Below, piece by piece: positions 21,242 to 30,200 of a stretch of DNA of 64,000 nt. Made by a program: the position numbers and the translations under genes. The notes beneath the pieces were generated by a model. The model was given only the letters and a program-made list of their open reading frames with translations, searched no databases and was not told the origin of the DNA. Every line of letters starts with the position of its first letter. Position 1 is the stretch's first letter. The stretch lies in assembly GCF_030915505.1 (NCBI RefSeq), contig NZ_CP133265.1, positions 868,001 to 932,000 of the forward strand, written 5' to 3'. This DNA is from Neobacillus sp. OS1-2 (lineage in GTDB: Bacteria; Bacillota; Bacilli; Bacillales; Cytobacillaceae).

Positions 21242-22250
21242 CACCCTTCCCCCATTTAATAGTGGTTGCGCCCCAAGCGTAGCCAATGCCGGCACTGACT
21301 AATACAACAACATCGCCATCCTTTATTTTCCCTTCCTGCAAGCCAAGCTCCAGGGATAAAATCTGATCAATTTGTCCGATATGCCCATAGTCTTCTAGAT
21401 AAATAGATTGCTCTTCGGTCAAGCCTAGCTCTTTTAAAACATATTCATGGGCCGTTTTTTTCATGTGAAGAATCGCCAAATAAGAGAGATCTGCTTCACG
21501 ATAGCCGCTTTTTCGTAAAGATTCACGAATAACCTTTAAAAAGTGGTTCATCGACTTTTGTTCTAAGCGCTGTTTCATCCCTTCTGGGTCAAGGACATCG
21601 AGCTTATTGAGGCGCTGGTCAATCGCCTCTTTTGTTATCGGATTTTTCGTACCGCCGGCAACAACCACTACATCCTCAGAAAAAGAACCGTCCGTAATTA
21701 GGTCTGTTTCTAATAGTAGATTTTCGTTATGCCCCTTTCGTAAAAGAATCGCCCCGCCCCCGGCACCAAGGTTGAACATGAATCGGGTTCTCGGATTCTC
21801 GTAATCAATGTAATCCCCATTGCGATACCCGCCTGCGAGCAAGACGGTGTTTATAGAAGGGTCCGCGATCATCAAACTTTTCGCCACTTTCAAAGCCATA
21901 ATGGTCGTCCCGCATCTTAACGCCACATCAAATGCCCAGGCATTTAACGCCCCCACTTCTTCCTGCAGCTTAATTCCAGCCGTCCAAAGTGGGTATTCCT
22001 TATGTTCTTCGCCAATATAAATCACCAGGTCAATCTCCATTGGATCTATACCAGCCTTTGCAATTGCTTGTTTGGCGGCGATAATCCCCATTTCACACGT
22101 ATGGTCGCCAGACCCTGGGATATATTTTTTCTTGATTCCCATTTTCTCTTCGACCACCTGGGCGGGGAGACCTGCTCGTTCCGCAATCTCTTTTCCGCTC
22201 ATAAATTCCTCCGGAAGATATGTTCCGGTGCTTACTATTCCAATTTGCAT
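21228..22250 (-). CDS. 3-oxoacyl-ACP synthase III (FabH)-like thiolase-fold enzyme
   Basis: A 340-residue KAS III-type condensing enzyme. The active-site Cys is in VALRCGTTIM (about residue 112) and the first His in ILHMKK. The position of FabH's catalytic Asn (YGN) reads YGHIGQ, a His. The C-terminal GIGYAWGAT is family-like. It would condense or transfer acyl groups; the changed third residue points to a chemistry other than standard chain initiation, such as acyl transfer. ATG 22250 is preferred because AAAAGG lies 8 bases upstream, rather than GTG 22259. Operon position between a 59-residue gene and the hydrolase. Confidence 0.82.
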   Translation of the reverse strand: MQIGIVSTGTYLPEEFMSGKEIAERAGLPAQVVEEKMGIKKKYIPGSGDHTCEMGIIAAKQAIAKAGIDPMEIDLVIYIGEEHKEYPLWTAGIKLQEEVGALNAWAFDVALRCGTTIMALKVAKSLMIADPSINTVLLAGGYRNGDYIDYENPRTRFMFNLGAGGGAILLRKGHNENLLLETDLITDGSFSEDVVVVAGGTKNPITKEAIDQRLNKLDVLDPEGMKQRLEQKSMNHFLKVIRESLRKSGYREADLSYLAILHMKKTAHEYVLKELGLTEEQSIYLEDYGHIGQIDQILSLELGLQEGKIKDGDVVVLVSAGIGYAWGATTIKWGKGDGNG

Positions 22251-22267
22251 CCCCATCACCTTTTCAC

Positions 22268-22447
22268 CTATGCTTCCTCAGCCATTTCCTCCATATATAC
22301 CATTGCTTCCGCCATCGACCCAAATAAGGTTTCCTGTTGCTTCTGTACATGGGTAACCTTTATTCGCCATTGTTTTCTGCCAGTTTCCTTCTCAACGGCC
22401 GCTAATTGAAACCGAACGACGAAGGACGCAATTTGATTAGGCTCCAC
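22268..22447 (-). CDS. Small hypothetical protein (59 aa) inside the operon
   Basis: A GTG-started frame of 59 codons, preceded by AAGGTGG at the right distance, fills the gap between the permease gene (stop at 22461) and the KAS III gene. The product begins MEPNQIASFVVRFQ, contains a basic middle (GRKQWRIKVTHVQ) and ends in an acidic helix (MVYMEEMAEEA). I do not recognise a family. Tight packing (13 and 17 bp gaps) and the ribosome site argue that it is translated. Confidence 0.65.
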   Translation of the reverse strand: MEPNQIASFVVRFQLAAVEKETGRKQWRIKVTHVQKQQETLFGSMAEAMVYMEEMAEEA

Positions 22448-22460
22448 GCATTTCCACCTT

Positions 22461-23459
22461 CTATCCCACCACTTTTTCTTCCTTTTTTACCGTCTGCTGT
22501 TTTTTCCGTTTCCAGGAAAGTGTGCTTAAAGTTCCGACAATACCTTTTGGGAAAAACATCACGACCAAAATATAAATAATGCCAAAGAAAATAATCCAGC
22601 GCTCAAAAATCCAATGCTCCTTCGCCAGTTCGGTCAACCAATGATGGGCAAACTCGATTAAACCTGCTCCAATCATGGCGCCAACCAATGTACCCACACC
22701 GCCAATAATCGTCATTAATAAAGCATCCAAGGTAATATCCATCGCAAACACACTTGTATTCACAAATCGAAGCGAGATCGCATACAAAATTCCAGCGATG
22801 CCTGCTAATACACCGGAAACCACACTTGCAGCAATTTTATAATGTAGGACATGGAACCCTAATGATTCCGTTCGTTGTTCATTTTCCCTAACCGCTTGAA
22901 GGACCCGGCCAAGCGGGGAATTGGTAAACCGTTTTAAGATGAGAAATACCGCAAGCATAACGAATAAACTAAGCAAATAAAAATTAGTTCGGTCGATAAA
23001 CTGTTCCGGGACGCGAAAGGTAAAGCCATCATTTCCATAGGTCATCGTCCGCCATTTCTCCGCCAGGACAAGAAACAGTCCTGATAACGATAGGGTTAAC
23101 ATCGCGTAGAAATGACTTTTTAAACGAAGAGTGAGCAGCCCAACAAGGAAGCTAACGAAAGCGGTTAATACAATTGTCACCAGCACGGCTAGAAGGAAAT
23201 ACCCTAGCGTTGGTTCAAACCGTTTCATAAAAATCCCCATCGTATAGGCCCCAATGCCAAAAAACATGGCGTGACCAAAGGAAACGATTCCAGTAAACCC
23301 CAACAATAAATCATAACTCATCGCAAAGATCGAAAAAACAAACACCTGTGTTAATAAAATGAGTAAGTTTCTTGATTCATAGATAAACGGCAAAAGGAGC
23401 AGAAAAGCAGCAATGACTAAAATGATAGCCGTCATTCTATTTCCTTGAATCCATCGCAT
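22461..23459 (-). CDS. Branched-chain amino acid-type ABC transporter permease (LivM-like)
   Basis: A 332-residue permease with about 9-10 hydrophobic helices. It has the LivM signature MSYDLLLGFTGIVSFGHAMF and the ALLMTIIGGVGTLVGAMIGA motif near the C-terminus. It forms the membrane channel with the LivH-like subunit. ATG 23459 has GAGGGGGTGAGAAG in front; the frame is open to TTG 23480 but that would overlap the upstream gene. The substrate class of this transporter family includes branched amino acids, amides, urea and aromatic or fatty acids. Confidence 0.9.
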   Translation of the reverse strand: MRWIQGNRMTAIILVIAAFLLLLPFIYESRNLLILLTQVFVFSIFAMSYDLLLGFTGIVSFGHAMFFGIGAYTMGIFMKRFEPTLGYFLLAVLVTIVLTAFVSFLVGLLTLRLKSHFYAMLTLSLSGLFLVLAEKWRTMTYGNDGFTFRVPEQFIDRTNFYLLSLFVMLAVFLILKRFTNSPLGRVLQAVRENEQRTESLGFHVLHYKIAASVVSGVLAGIAGILYAISLRFVNTSVFAMDITLDALLMTIIGGVGTLVGAMIGAGLIEFAHHWLTELAKEHWIFERWIIFFGIIYILVVMFFPKGIVGTLSTLSWKRKKQQTVKKEEKVVG

Positions 23460-23463
23460 CTTC

Positions 23464-24324
23464 TCACCCCCTCGCTCCAAATAAGCCCTGCGGTCGAATA
23501 ATTAACACAATCGCCATTAGGAGCATATTAACGGCCAATGATAAATCTGGAACATAATAAGCCATAAATGATCCTGAAAGCCCAACCAGAATCGCCGCCA
23601 GTACCGAACCTTTGAAATTTCCCATTCCCCCAATGACAACGACAATAAAGGCTAAGATGGCGAATTCCATCCCCATACCGGCATGAATAACGCCGGAGTA
23701 CGGTCCGAGCAGCACCCCGCCTAGCGCCGCCATCCCGGCACCAATCATAAAAACAAACATAAACACCCGTTGAATATTGATTCCAAGTGCTTGCACCATT
23801 TCTTTATTCATGACACCGGCTCGGACAACAAGGCCAATCTTTGTTTTTTTAAGCAAAAATTGCACCCCTGCAAAAATGAGAAACCCGACCACTATGATAA
23901 ATACCCGGTACTTGATGATAATAACGCCGCCAAGCTCCCAACTTCCCTTTAAATAATCCGGAGGCGATGCCGTGATTTGATTGGGTCCCCAAATAACCTT
24001 CAGCATTTCGGATAAAACAAGCATCAGACCAAGTGTGATTAAGATTTGCTGCACATGGTTTCCATAAACCGGTTTAATAATCCATCTTTCAGTGATAATT
24101 CCGAGCAGAAATCCGGTCAAGATTGCGCCAATAATCCCGATGATAAAGCTATTTGTCTGCGAATAAACCCAAAGACCGCTGTACGCTCCCCAGGCGAATA
24201 ATCCACCGTGAGCAAAATTCAGTACATCCATCAAACCGAAAATAAGCGTTAAACCGGCCGCCAATAAAAAAATTAGCATCCCTGTCGCCAGACCATTTAA
24301 GGTTAAATTTATGATTAAATCCAC
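23464..24324 (-). CDS. Branched-chain amino acid-type ABC transporter permease (LivH-like)
   Basis: A 286-residue permease of about 8 helices. It has the LivH-type FGLMDVLNFAHGGLFAWGAY motif and the ILAFIVVVIGGMGNFKGSVL segment. Start is GTG 24324 with AAGGAGGG at optimal spacing. It lies 4 bp before the LivM-like start, so the two permeases are co-translated. Confidence 0.9.
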   Translation of the reverse strand: MDLIINLTLNGLATGMLIFLLAAGLTLIFGLMDVLNFAHGGLFAWGAYSGLWVYSQTNSFIIGIIGAILTGFLLGIITERWIIKPVYGNHVQQILITLGLMLVLSEMLKVIWGPNQITASPPDYLKGSWELGGVIIIKYRVFIIVVGFLIFAGVQFLLKKTKIGLVVRAGVMNKEMVQALGINIQRVFMFVFMIGAGMAALGGVLLGPYSGVIHAGMGMEFAILAFIVVVIGGMGNFKGSVLAAILVGLSGSFMAYYVPDLSLAVNMLLMAIVLIIRPQGLFGARG

Positions 24325-24342
24325 TTAGCCGTCCCTCCTTCC

Positions 24343-25050
24343 TTACGCAATCCCTAGATATTTCCGTTTCATTTCTTCATCTTCTTTTAATTGCTTCATG
24401 GTTCCATGACTGACCGTTCTGCCATCATCAATGATGTAAAAACAATCACCAATCGTACTCGCCATCATGAAGTTTTGCTCTACTAATACAATGGTGGTTT
24501 GATCTTTCATTTGTATAATCGATTCCATTACCTTCTCGACGACGATTGGGGCCAAGCCTTTACTTGGCTCATCAATTAATAGCAATTCATTTTCGTTTAC
24601 ATAGGCCCTTGCGATGGAAAGCATTTGTTTTTGTCCGCCACTTAACAGGCCGCCCGGTTTTTTCCAGAACGTTTTCAAGTCAGGGAACAAATGTAAGATT
24701 GAATCCATCCGTTTAGCGGTTTCCTCATCATCTTTTTGAATGGCTACTCTCATATTTTCCTCAACGGTTAGTCCGGCAAAAATCCCCTGATCCTCGGGAA
24801 CATAACCAATACCCTTTTTCGCAATCGTATAAGTTGGCAGGGACTGAATTGCTTCACCCTTAAATATAACGCTCCCCTTCGAGGCTGGATTCAGCCCCAT
24901 AATCGTTCGTAATGTTGTTGTTTTTCCAGCTCCATTTCTTCCTAGCAGAACGGTTACTTCGCCTTTTTTCACTTCAAAGGAAACACCTTGGAGAATGTGG
25001 TATTGACCAATATGTGTTTCTATTTGATCAAGTTTCAACAGGTCGTTCAT
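24343..25050 (-). CDS. ABC transporter ATP-binding protein (LivF-like)
   Basis: A 235-residue ATPase. Walker A is GRNGAGKTTT, signature LLSGGQKQM, Walker B ELLLIDEPSKGLAP, switch His in LVEQN context. The SKGLAP variant is the LivF hallmark. It overlaps the end of the LivG-like gene by 23 bp, with GGAGGTCAAATAG before the ATG. It supplies ATP-driven transport together with the LivG-like subunit. Confidence 0.92.
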   Translation of the reverse strand: MNDLLKLDQIETHIGQYHILQGVSFEVKKGEVTVLLGRNGAGKTTTLRTIMGLNPASKGSVIFKGEAIQSLPTYTIAKKGIGYVPEDQGIFAGLTVEENMRVAIQKDDEETAKRMDSILHLFPDLKTFWKKPGGLLSGGQKQMLSIARAYVNENELLLIDEPSKGLAPIVVEKVMESIIQMKDQTTIVLVEQNFMMASTIGDCFYIIDDGRTVSHGTMKQLKEDEEMKRKYLGIA

Positions 25051-25801
25051 CTATTTGACCTCCTAAATAGGCAGACTGCACGGTTTCATTGTTCATAATC
25101 TCTTCCGGGGTTCCATCAGCCAATAGCCTTCCATTAAAGAGGACCATCACCGAATCTGATAAATCGAGGATCATATCCATCTTGTGCTCAATCAGGATAA
25201 TCGTCCGGTTCCCTTGTTCCTTTATTCGCTTAATTACTTTTAAAATGGCTGGAACTTCTTCAAGTGACATCCCTGCTGTTGGTTCATCTAGTAAAAGAAC
25301 TTCCGTCTCTAGCGCCAGCAGCATCGCAATTTCCAGCTTGCGTTTTTCACCATGGGCAAGATTGCCTGCCAATGATTCCTTTTTTTCGTTTAACAGGACA
25401 AGCTTGAGCCAGTCTAATGCCTTTTCTTCAAATGTGCGATATTTTTTATAATGAAACAGCATCTGGTAGCGAATTCCCGCCTGCGATTGGACAGCTAATC
25501 TTACATTCTCCAACACCGTTAAATTAGGAAATACATTAGTAATTTGGAAGGAACGGCCAATCCCTCCTCTTGTGCGATTTGTCGGCGAGTACTTGGTGAT
25601 ATCCTTACCGCGATAATAGATTTTCCCTTTAGTGGGCATTAATTGACCACTTAAAAGATTAAAAAAAGTTGTTTTCCCAGCACCATTCGGTCCAATAATG
25701 GACTTAAAGTGTTTCTCAGGGACAGAAATACTGACACCATCCACGGCAGTATGGCCGCCAAAGGTAATGGATAAATCAGTTGTTTCAATAAGCACAGACA
25801 T
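25028..25801 (-). CDS. ABC transporter ATP-binding protein (LivG-like)
   Basis: A 257-residue ATPase. Walker A is GPNGAGKTTF, signature-region LAHGEKRKLEIAM, Walker B VLLLDEPTAGMS, and switch LIEHKMD. The GEKRKLE signature variant is typical of LivG. ATG 25801 has AAGGCGGTG upstream; an in-frame GTG lies nine bases earlier. It heterodimerises with the LivF-like subunit in this transporter family. Confidence 0.92.
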   Translation of the reverse strand: MSVLIETTDLSITFGGHTAVDGVSISVPEKHFKSIIGPNGAGKTTFFNLLSGQLMPTKGKIYYRGKDITKYSPTNRTRGGIGRSFQITNVFPNLTVLENVRLAVQSQAGIRYQMLFHYKKYRTFEEKALDWLKLVLLNEKKESLAGNLAHGEKRKLEIAMLLALETEVLLLDEPTAGMSLEEVPAILKVIKRIKEQGNRTIILIEHKMDMILDLSDSVMVLFNGRLLADGTPEEIMNNETVQSAYLGGQIDERPVET

Positions 25802-25889
25802 CTGCTTCACCGCCTTTTCAATTGAAATAAGGAAGAGGGTGACCGTGTTGCAGTTGGTCTAACCCCCGTCATTTTTCTTGATATGGAAC

Positions 25890-27128
25890 TTACTTATTTC
25901 GGACCGGTGGAGCTGTTTCTTCAGGAGTCAGTTCCCTAATTAGTACTGGAACCGGGTACGAGACACCGTCTTTCTTCTCTAATTTAATTGCATACAAAGT
26001 TTGCAGGGCTTGGTGATCCTCCCCCCGGTAGGTCATTTTTCCTTTCGGTGTTTCAAAGCTCATGCCTTCCATCGTTTTGATTAATGTATCAGCATCCGCC
26101 TCACCATTTGTTTTCTTCAATGCCTCTACTATGGAAATGGCTGCACTCATCCCGCCTGGTGTAAACAAATCAGGAACATCACCGTTAAAGCGTTTCTGGT
26201 GTTCTGCTACTAGCCAGTCATTCATTTTATTTTTTGGCAGGTCATGATAATAAACGGTGAAGCCTTCCATGCCAATCAACGGCTCCATTGTCGATAATGC
26301 GGCAATATCCGGTGCCCCTGTAGAAATCTTGATTCCTTTATCCTGTACCTTCATGTCAGCAATTTGCTTCCATGGGGAGTTGGCCCCTGCCCAAACAACA
26401 AAGAGATAATCAGGTTTTGCATCGATGATTTTTTGAATATTAGAGGTAAAGTCTGTTGCAGCAGGATCTGCATATTCTTCCTTGACAATATCAGCGCCCA
26501 ATTTTTCCGCTGCTTCTTTAAAGGCCGCCACACCGTCACGACCAAAAGAGTAGTCCGGTGCAAGGGTTGCAATCTTTACGCCCTTTTTGGCAATCGCTGC
26601 TGCACCAGCAACCGCATCCTGTGAGGAGTTACGCGCAGAATGGAACATATACTTATTAAACTCTGAACCTGTAATACTATCAGCGGCCGCTGGTTCAACA
26701 ACCATAATCTTTTGATATTCCTCTGCCAGCGGCAACACCGCTAACGTGTCTGCCGAGCTGGACGATCCTACTAGGAAATCAACCTTATCCTCTTCTAATA
26801 ACTTCGTGGCTTTTTGCACGGCGACCTCTGGCTTTGTTTCTGTATCTTCGACAATGAATTCAATCTTTCTTCCAGCCACCTCCATTTTTCCTTCTGTTGC
26901 ATAATCAAGCCCGAGCTCAAATCCTCTTAATGTTTGTTTTCCATAAGACTCGAGTGCGCCCGTTTTAGAGGCAAGTACCCCGATTTTAATTGAAGCCTTA
27001 TTTTCTGTTTTCCCACCGCCATCGTCCTTCGGCTCTGATGTTGACTTGTCAGAACTGCAGGCACTGGTAACAATCATTAAAAACATAAGTAACCCTACTA
27101 ATGCCCATTTTCCGTGATACCCCTTCAC
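25890..27128 (-). CDS. ABC transporter substrate-binding lipoprotein (LivK/AmiC-like)
   Basis: A 412-residue extracellular binding protein. Residues 1-24 form a lipoprotein signal with lipobox VTSAC (Cys24) and a Ser/Asp/Gly-rich linker follows. The type I periplasmic binding fold starts at IKIGVLASKTGALESYG. Closest in style to receptors for branched-chain amino acids, amides or organic acids. Start codon is GTG 27128. First gene of the operon, downstream of a candidate BTAD operator. The ligand is not predictable, but an acid activated by the nearby AMP ligase is a reasonable guess. Confidence 0.88.
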   Translation of the reverse strand: MKGYHGKWALVGLLMFLMIVTSACSSDKSTSEPKDDGGGKTENKASIKIGVLASKTGALESYGKQTLRGFELGLDYATEGKMEVAGRKIEFIVEDTETKPEVAVQKATKLLEEDKVDFLVGSSSSADTLAVLPLAEEYQKIMVVEPAAADSITGSEFNKYMFHSARNSSQDAVAGAAAIAKKGVKIATLAPDYSFGRDGVAAFKEAAEKLGADIVKEEYADPAATDFTSNIQKIIDAKPDYLFVVWAGANSPWKQIADMKVQDKGIKISTGAPDIAALSTMEPLIGMEGFTVYYHDLPKNKMNDWLVAEHQKRFNGDVPDLFTPGGMSAAISIVEALKKTNGEADADTLIKTMEGMSFETPKGKMTYRGEDHQALQTLYAIKLEKKDGVSYPVPVLIRELTPEETAPPVRNK

Positions 27129-27179
27129 AGCTTTTCCCCCTTAAAATGTTTACTGTAAAACTTTCAAACCATTGATTTA

Positions 27180-27212
27180 AGGATAGGCGCAGGAAGTTAC
27201 AGAGGAGTTACA
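27180..27212 (-). promoter_or_regulatory. Candidate BTAD/SARP-type operator and promoter of the ABC/KAS III operon
   Basis: Minus strand: two identical heptamers TGTAACT (27212..27206 and 27201..27195) separated by 4 bp, an exact 11-bp period. After 9 bp comes TATCCT (27185..27180) as a possible -10. The geometry is the same as upstream of the acyl-CoA ligase gene. The adjoining gene encodes a BTAD-domain regulator, the protein class that binds such repeats. Confidence 0.6.
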
Positions 27213-27237
27213 AAAAAGAAAAGCACAAGGCTTGAAC

Positions 27238-27272
27238 AAAAAAAACAGCCCTATCCGTTAAGGCTGTTCAAT
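27238..27272 (-). terminator. Terminator of the BTAD regulator gene
   Basis: AACAGCC / GGCTGTT stem overlapping the stop codon, followed on the minus strand by TTTTTTTTG. Confidence 0.8.
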
Positions 27273-30200
27273 CGATTTAAAAATGCTTTCCGATTCAATG
27301 ATCATATTGTACATATGCCTAGTCGGCTCTAATGGGGTAACGCCCAATTCATCCTCCAAAACTTCGGTGCATTTTTGGTACCATTTCATCGCATGGGGGC
27401 GGTTATTTTTTCGATAATAGCAATACATTAATAAGCGATAAGCTTCTTCCCATGTGCGGTCACGTTCGAGGATTTTTTCACACCAATAGATTGCCGCATC
27501 GTAATTTTCACGGCGAACCCTTAATTGCGCTATTTTTTCGGCACCGCGTAAAAAATAAACAAGCAGACTCTCTCTTTTACTTATACACCAATCATCATAG
27601 CGACGGTCTGGCAAATAGTCGCCTTGATATAGAGTCAGTCCGCTCTCAAGGGAATAAATAACCTTTTCTTCATCGGCCTCATTCAGACCCGCTTGAATTA
27701 AAGCCTGAAAATGAGATGTATCTACTTCAATCACGGCATTTGGATTTAACCCGTAAAACATCCCGTCGCGAATGATAAAGAAAGGATTCGCTCTTGCTTT
27801 CCGTGTTGGTTCTAAGACATGCTGTAGGCTATTTAATGCAACCTTGAAATCACGATCAGCACTCTTTTTATCTTGATTTGGCCAAAGAATTTGCATGATT
27901 TCGTCCTTGGTCATCGGCTCACTTACAGTGATGAATAACTGAAATAATTCTTTTGCCTTTTCTCTCTGCCATTCCTTTTCCGCCGCCTCTTTCTCCCCAA
28001 GCCATAGTCGGAATTGGCCAAGAGTCTGCACACGAATGGAATACCCGGGATGGGAGTCCAATGTGTTGACCCCTAAATCCTGTAAGACTTTTCTAACAAA
28101 CGACTTCTGAATATTCATGCTTATGCACTCAAGTAACAACGGCACAAACGCTTGGAGATCCCTTGGGCCGAATACAGATCTGTGATATAAAAAGAACTCA
28201 TAGTCTTGATTGTGTAAAAGGGTTAAACATTCACCCATTGTTTCTTTAAAATCTTCAGGTTTTTTCTCCCAATAATAAAGATAGGAAAACCAAAACTTAC
28301 TAAGCATTTGTCCAAAGGAATCCCCACATTGCTGAAAGGAAGAATCTGCCTTTTCCAAGTAATGAAGTGCCATTGGCAGCTGTTCATTATATATGCAGGT
28401 AATCCCCATGCAAAGTGTAATGCAGGCTGACAGCCAAACATCTTGTACCTTTTCTGTTTCCTGCAATGCCTTTTTGCCAACATCCAAGGCCCGCTCCAGT
28501 TCTCCCCTTGTTCCGTATAAAATACAAAGTCCCATTAAGGGCTCGGCCTTCCCTCTGTTGACACCGAGCTGGCCCATGATTTCTAAGGCTGTTTGGTAGC
28601 AATTTTCGGCTAAATGGGATTCATATTTATTTAAAATTTGCACGGCATGACCCATGCGAATCCAGCCGCATGCTTCAACGAACGGAGCTTTTAGACTTAT
28701 TCCTTGTTGAATTCCCTGTTGGGCAAGTTCCTTGGCTTTTTCTCCCTCGCCGGTAAAGGCTTCAATTAAGGAAAGCAATAGATCCGTTTCGCGATGGGCT
28801 TGCGGTAGTAAGTAACCAATGGTACCATTCACCTTTTCTTTATAGAGGACTTTCTTTGCCTCCTCGAATCGGCCGGTTCTAAGATACAATCTTGCTTCTA
28901 AATTCCCATCGAAATTAGCTGCCTTTGTTTTTTCAATCCACCTCTCAGCCTCAGATGCTTTCCCTAGGTTTAAAAGATTCTCAGATAGTAATTGATAGAG
29001 TTTCCCCTTTTCTTCATCAAAACCACTAAGTTTTTCTCGATGATGAATCGCTTCGTATAAAAGACGTTCGGCATGGTGCGGCTGAATTGTGTCTAAAAAA
29101 ATCTTCGCCTTGCCTTCAAGGGCCATACTCATCCCAAGATTATCGTGCTTTTGTTTCGCACCAAAAAAAGACCTTTCATAACACACTTCAGCCTCTTGGT
29201 ATTGGGAACGGTAGCGGTGGATTTCCGCTTTTAAATACCAAAGAAGATTGTACGCTTCCAACTCCACTTGAGGAAGAATCGATAATTGATCGTATAGGCT
29301 TTCCAATTTGCCGCTCTCAAGCATTTGTAAGCCGTTCTCTTGTAAAATGGAGGCAATCGCTTTATGGTGATCAATCTTTTTATAATGATAAAGCGCTTCC
29401 TCCCATAGCTGTCTTTTTTCATAAAAACGGGCGCATCTCTCATTAAGTGCAGCATACTGACTAGGATTATTTTTTTGAAACATATTTTCGAGAAACTCTC
29501 TAAATAAGGCGTGATAACGATAATGGTTCAAACCAACCTTTTGGATGAATAAATTCCGGTCCTTCAATTGCTCAAGCATGACTGCAGCTCCTTGCAGCCC
29601 GATAACTTCATGACAGATTTCCTCCTCAATTTCTTCGAATATCGAAGTTTGCTCAAGGAACTGCTGGATAATTGGCGGCTGTTTCGAAAACACTTCCATC
29701 ACTAAATACTGAAAAAAGTCGTGCAGCGAGTGTGAGGAATGTTCAAAAAGTTCGGAAATATCCCTTTTTAAGGGAATCTGCTGGGCAATCATGCATATCG
29801 CGATGACCCAGCCCTCTGTCATTTCAAAAATCGTATGCAATTGTTGGAATTCCATCTCTAAACCATATAGATCCGTTAAAAGGAGTTCCATTTCTTCAAT
29901 CGTAAGCACTAAGTCTTCTCTTGTTATTTCTAATAATTGTCCGCAGGCTTTCATTTTCGTCAATTGTTTCCACCCTGGGCGGCTGCGGCTGGAAATGACC
30001 ATATGTAAATTAGAGGGGATATGTTCTAGTAATTTTTCCATCCAGCTATTGATGGTATAGGAGTGTTCAATTTGATGAAAGTCATCCAAAATGAGTGTAA
30101 TGGGCGAATCAGTCGCAAGGATTTCATTAATAAAAAGAGAACAAAGAATGCTAAGTTCTTCTTCCTTAATGTAGCGGTCCATTGTATCGATAAATGCAGC

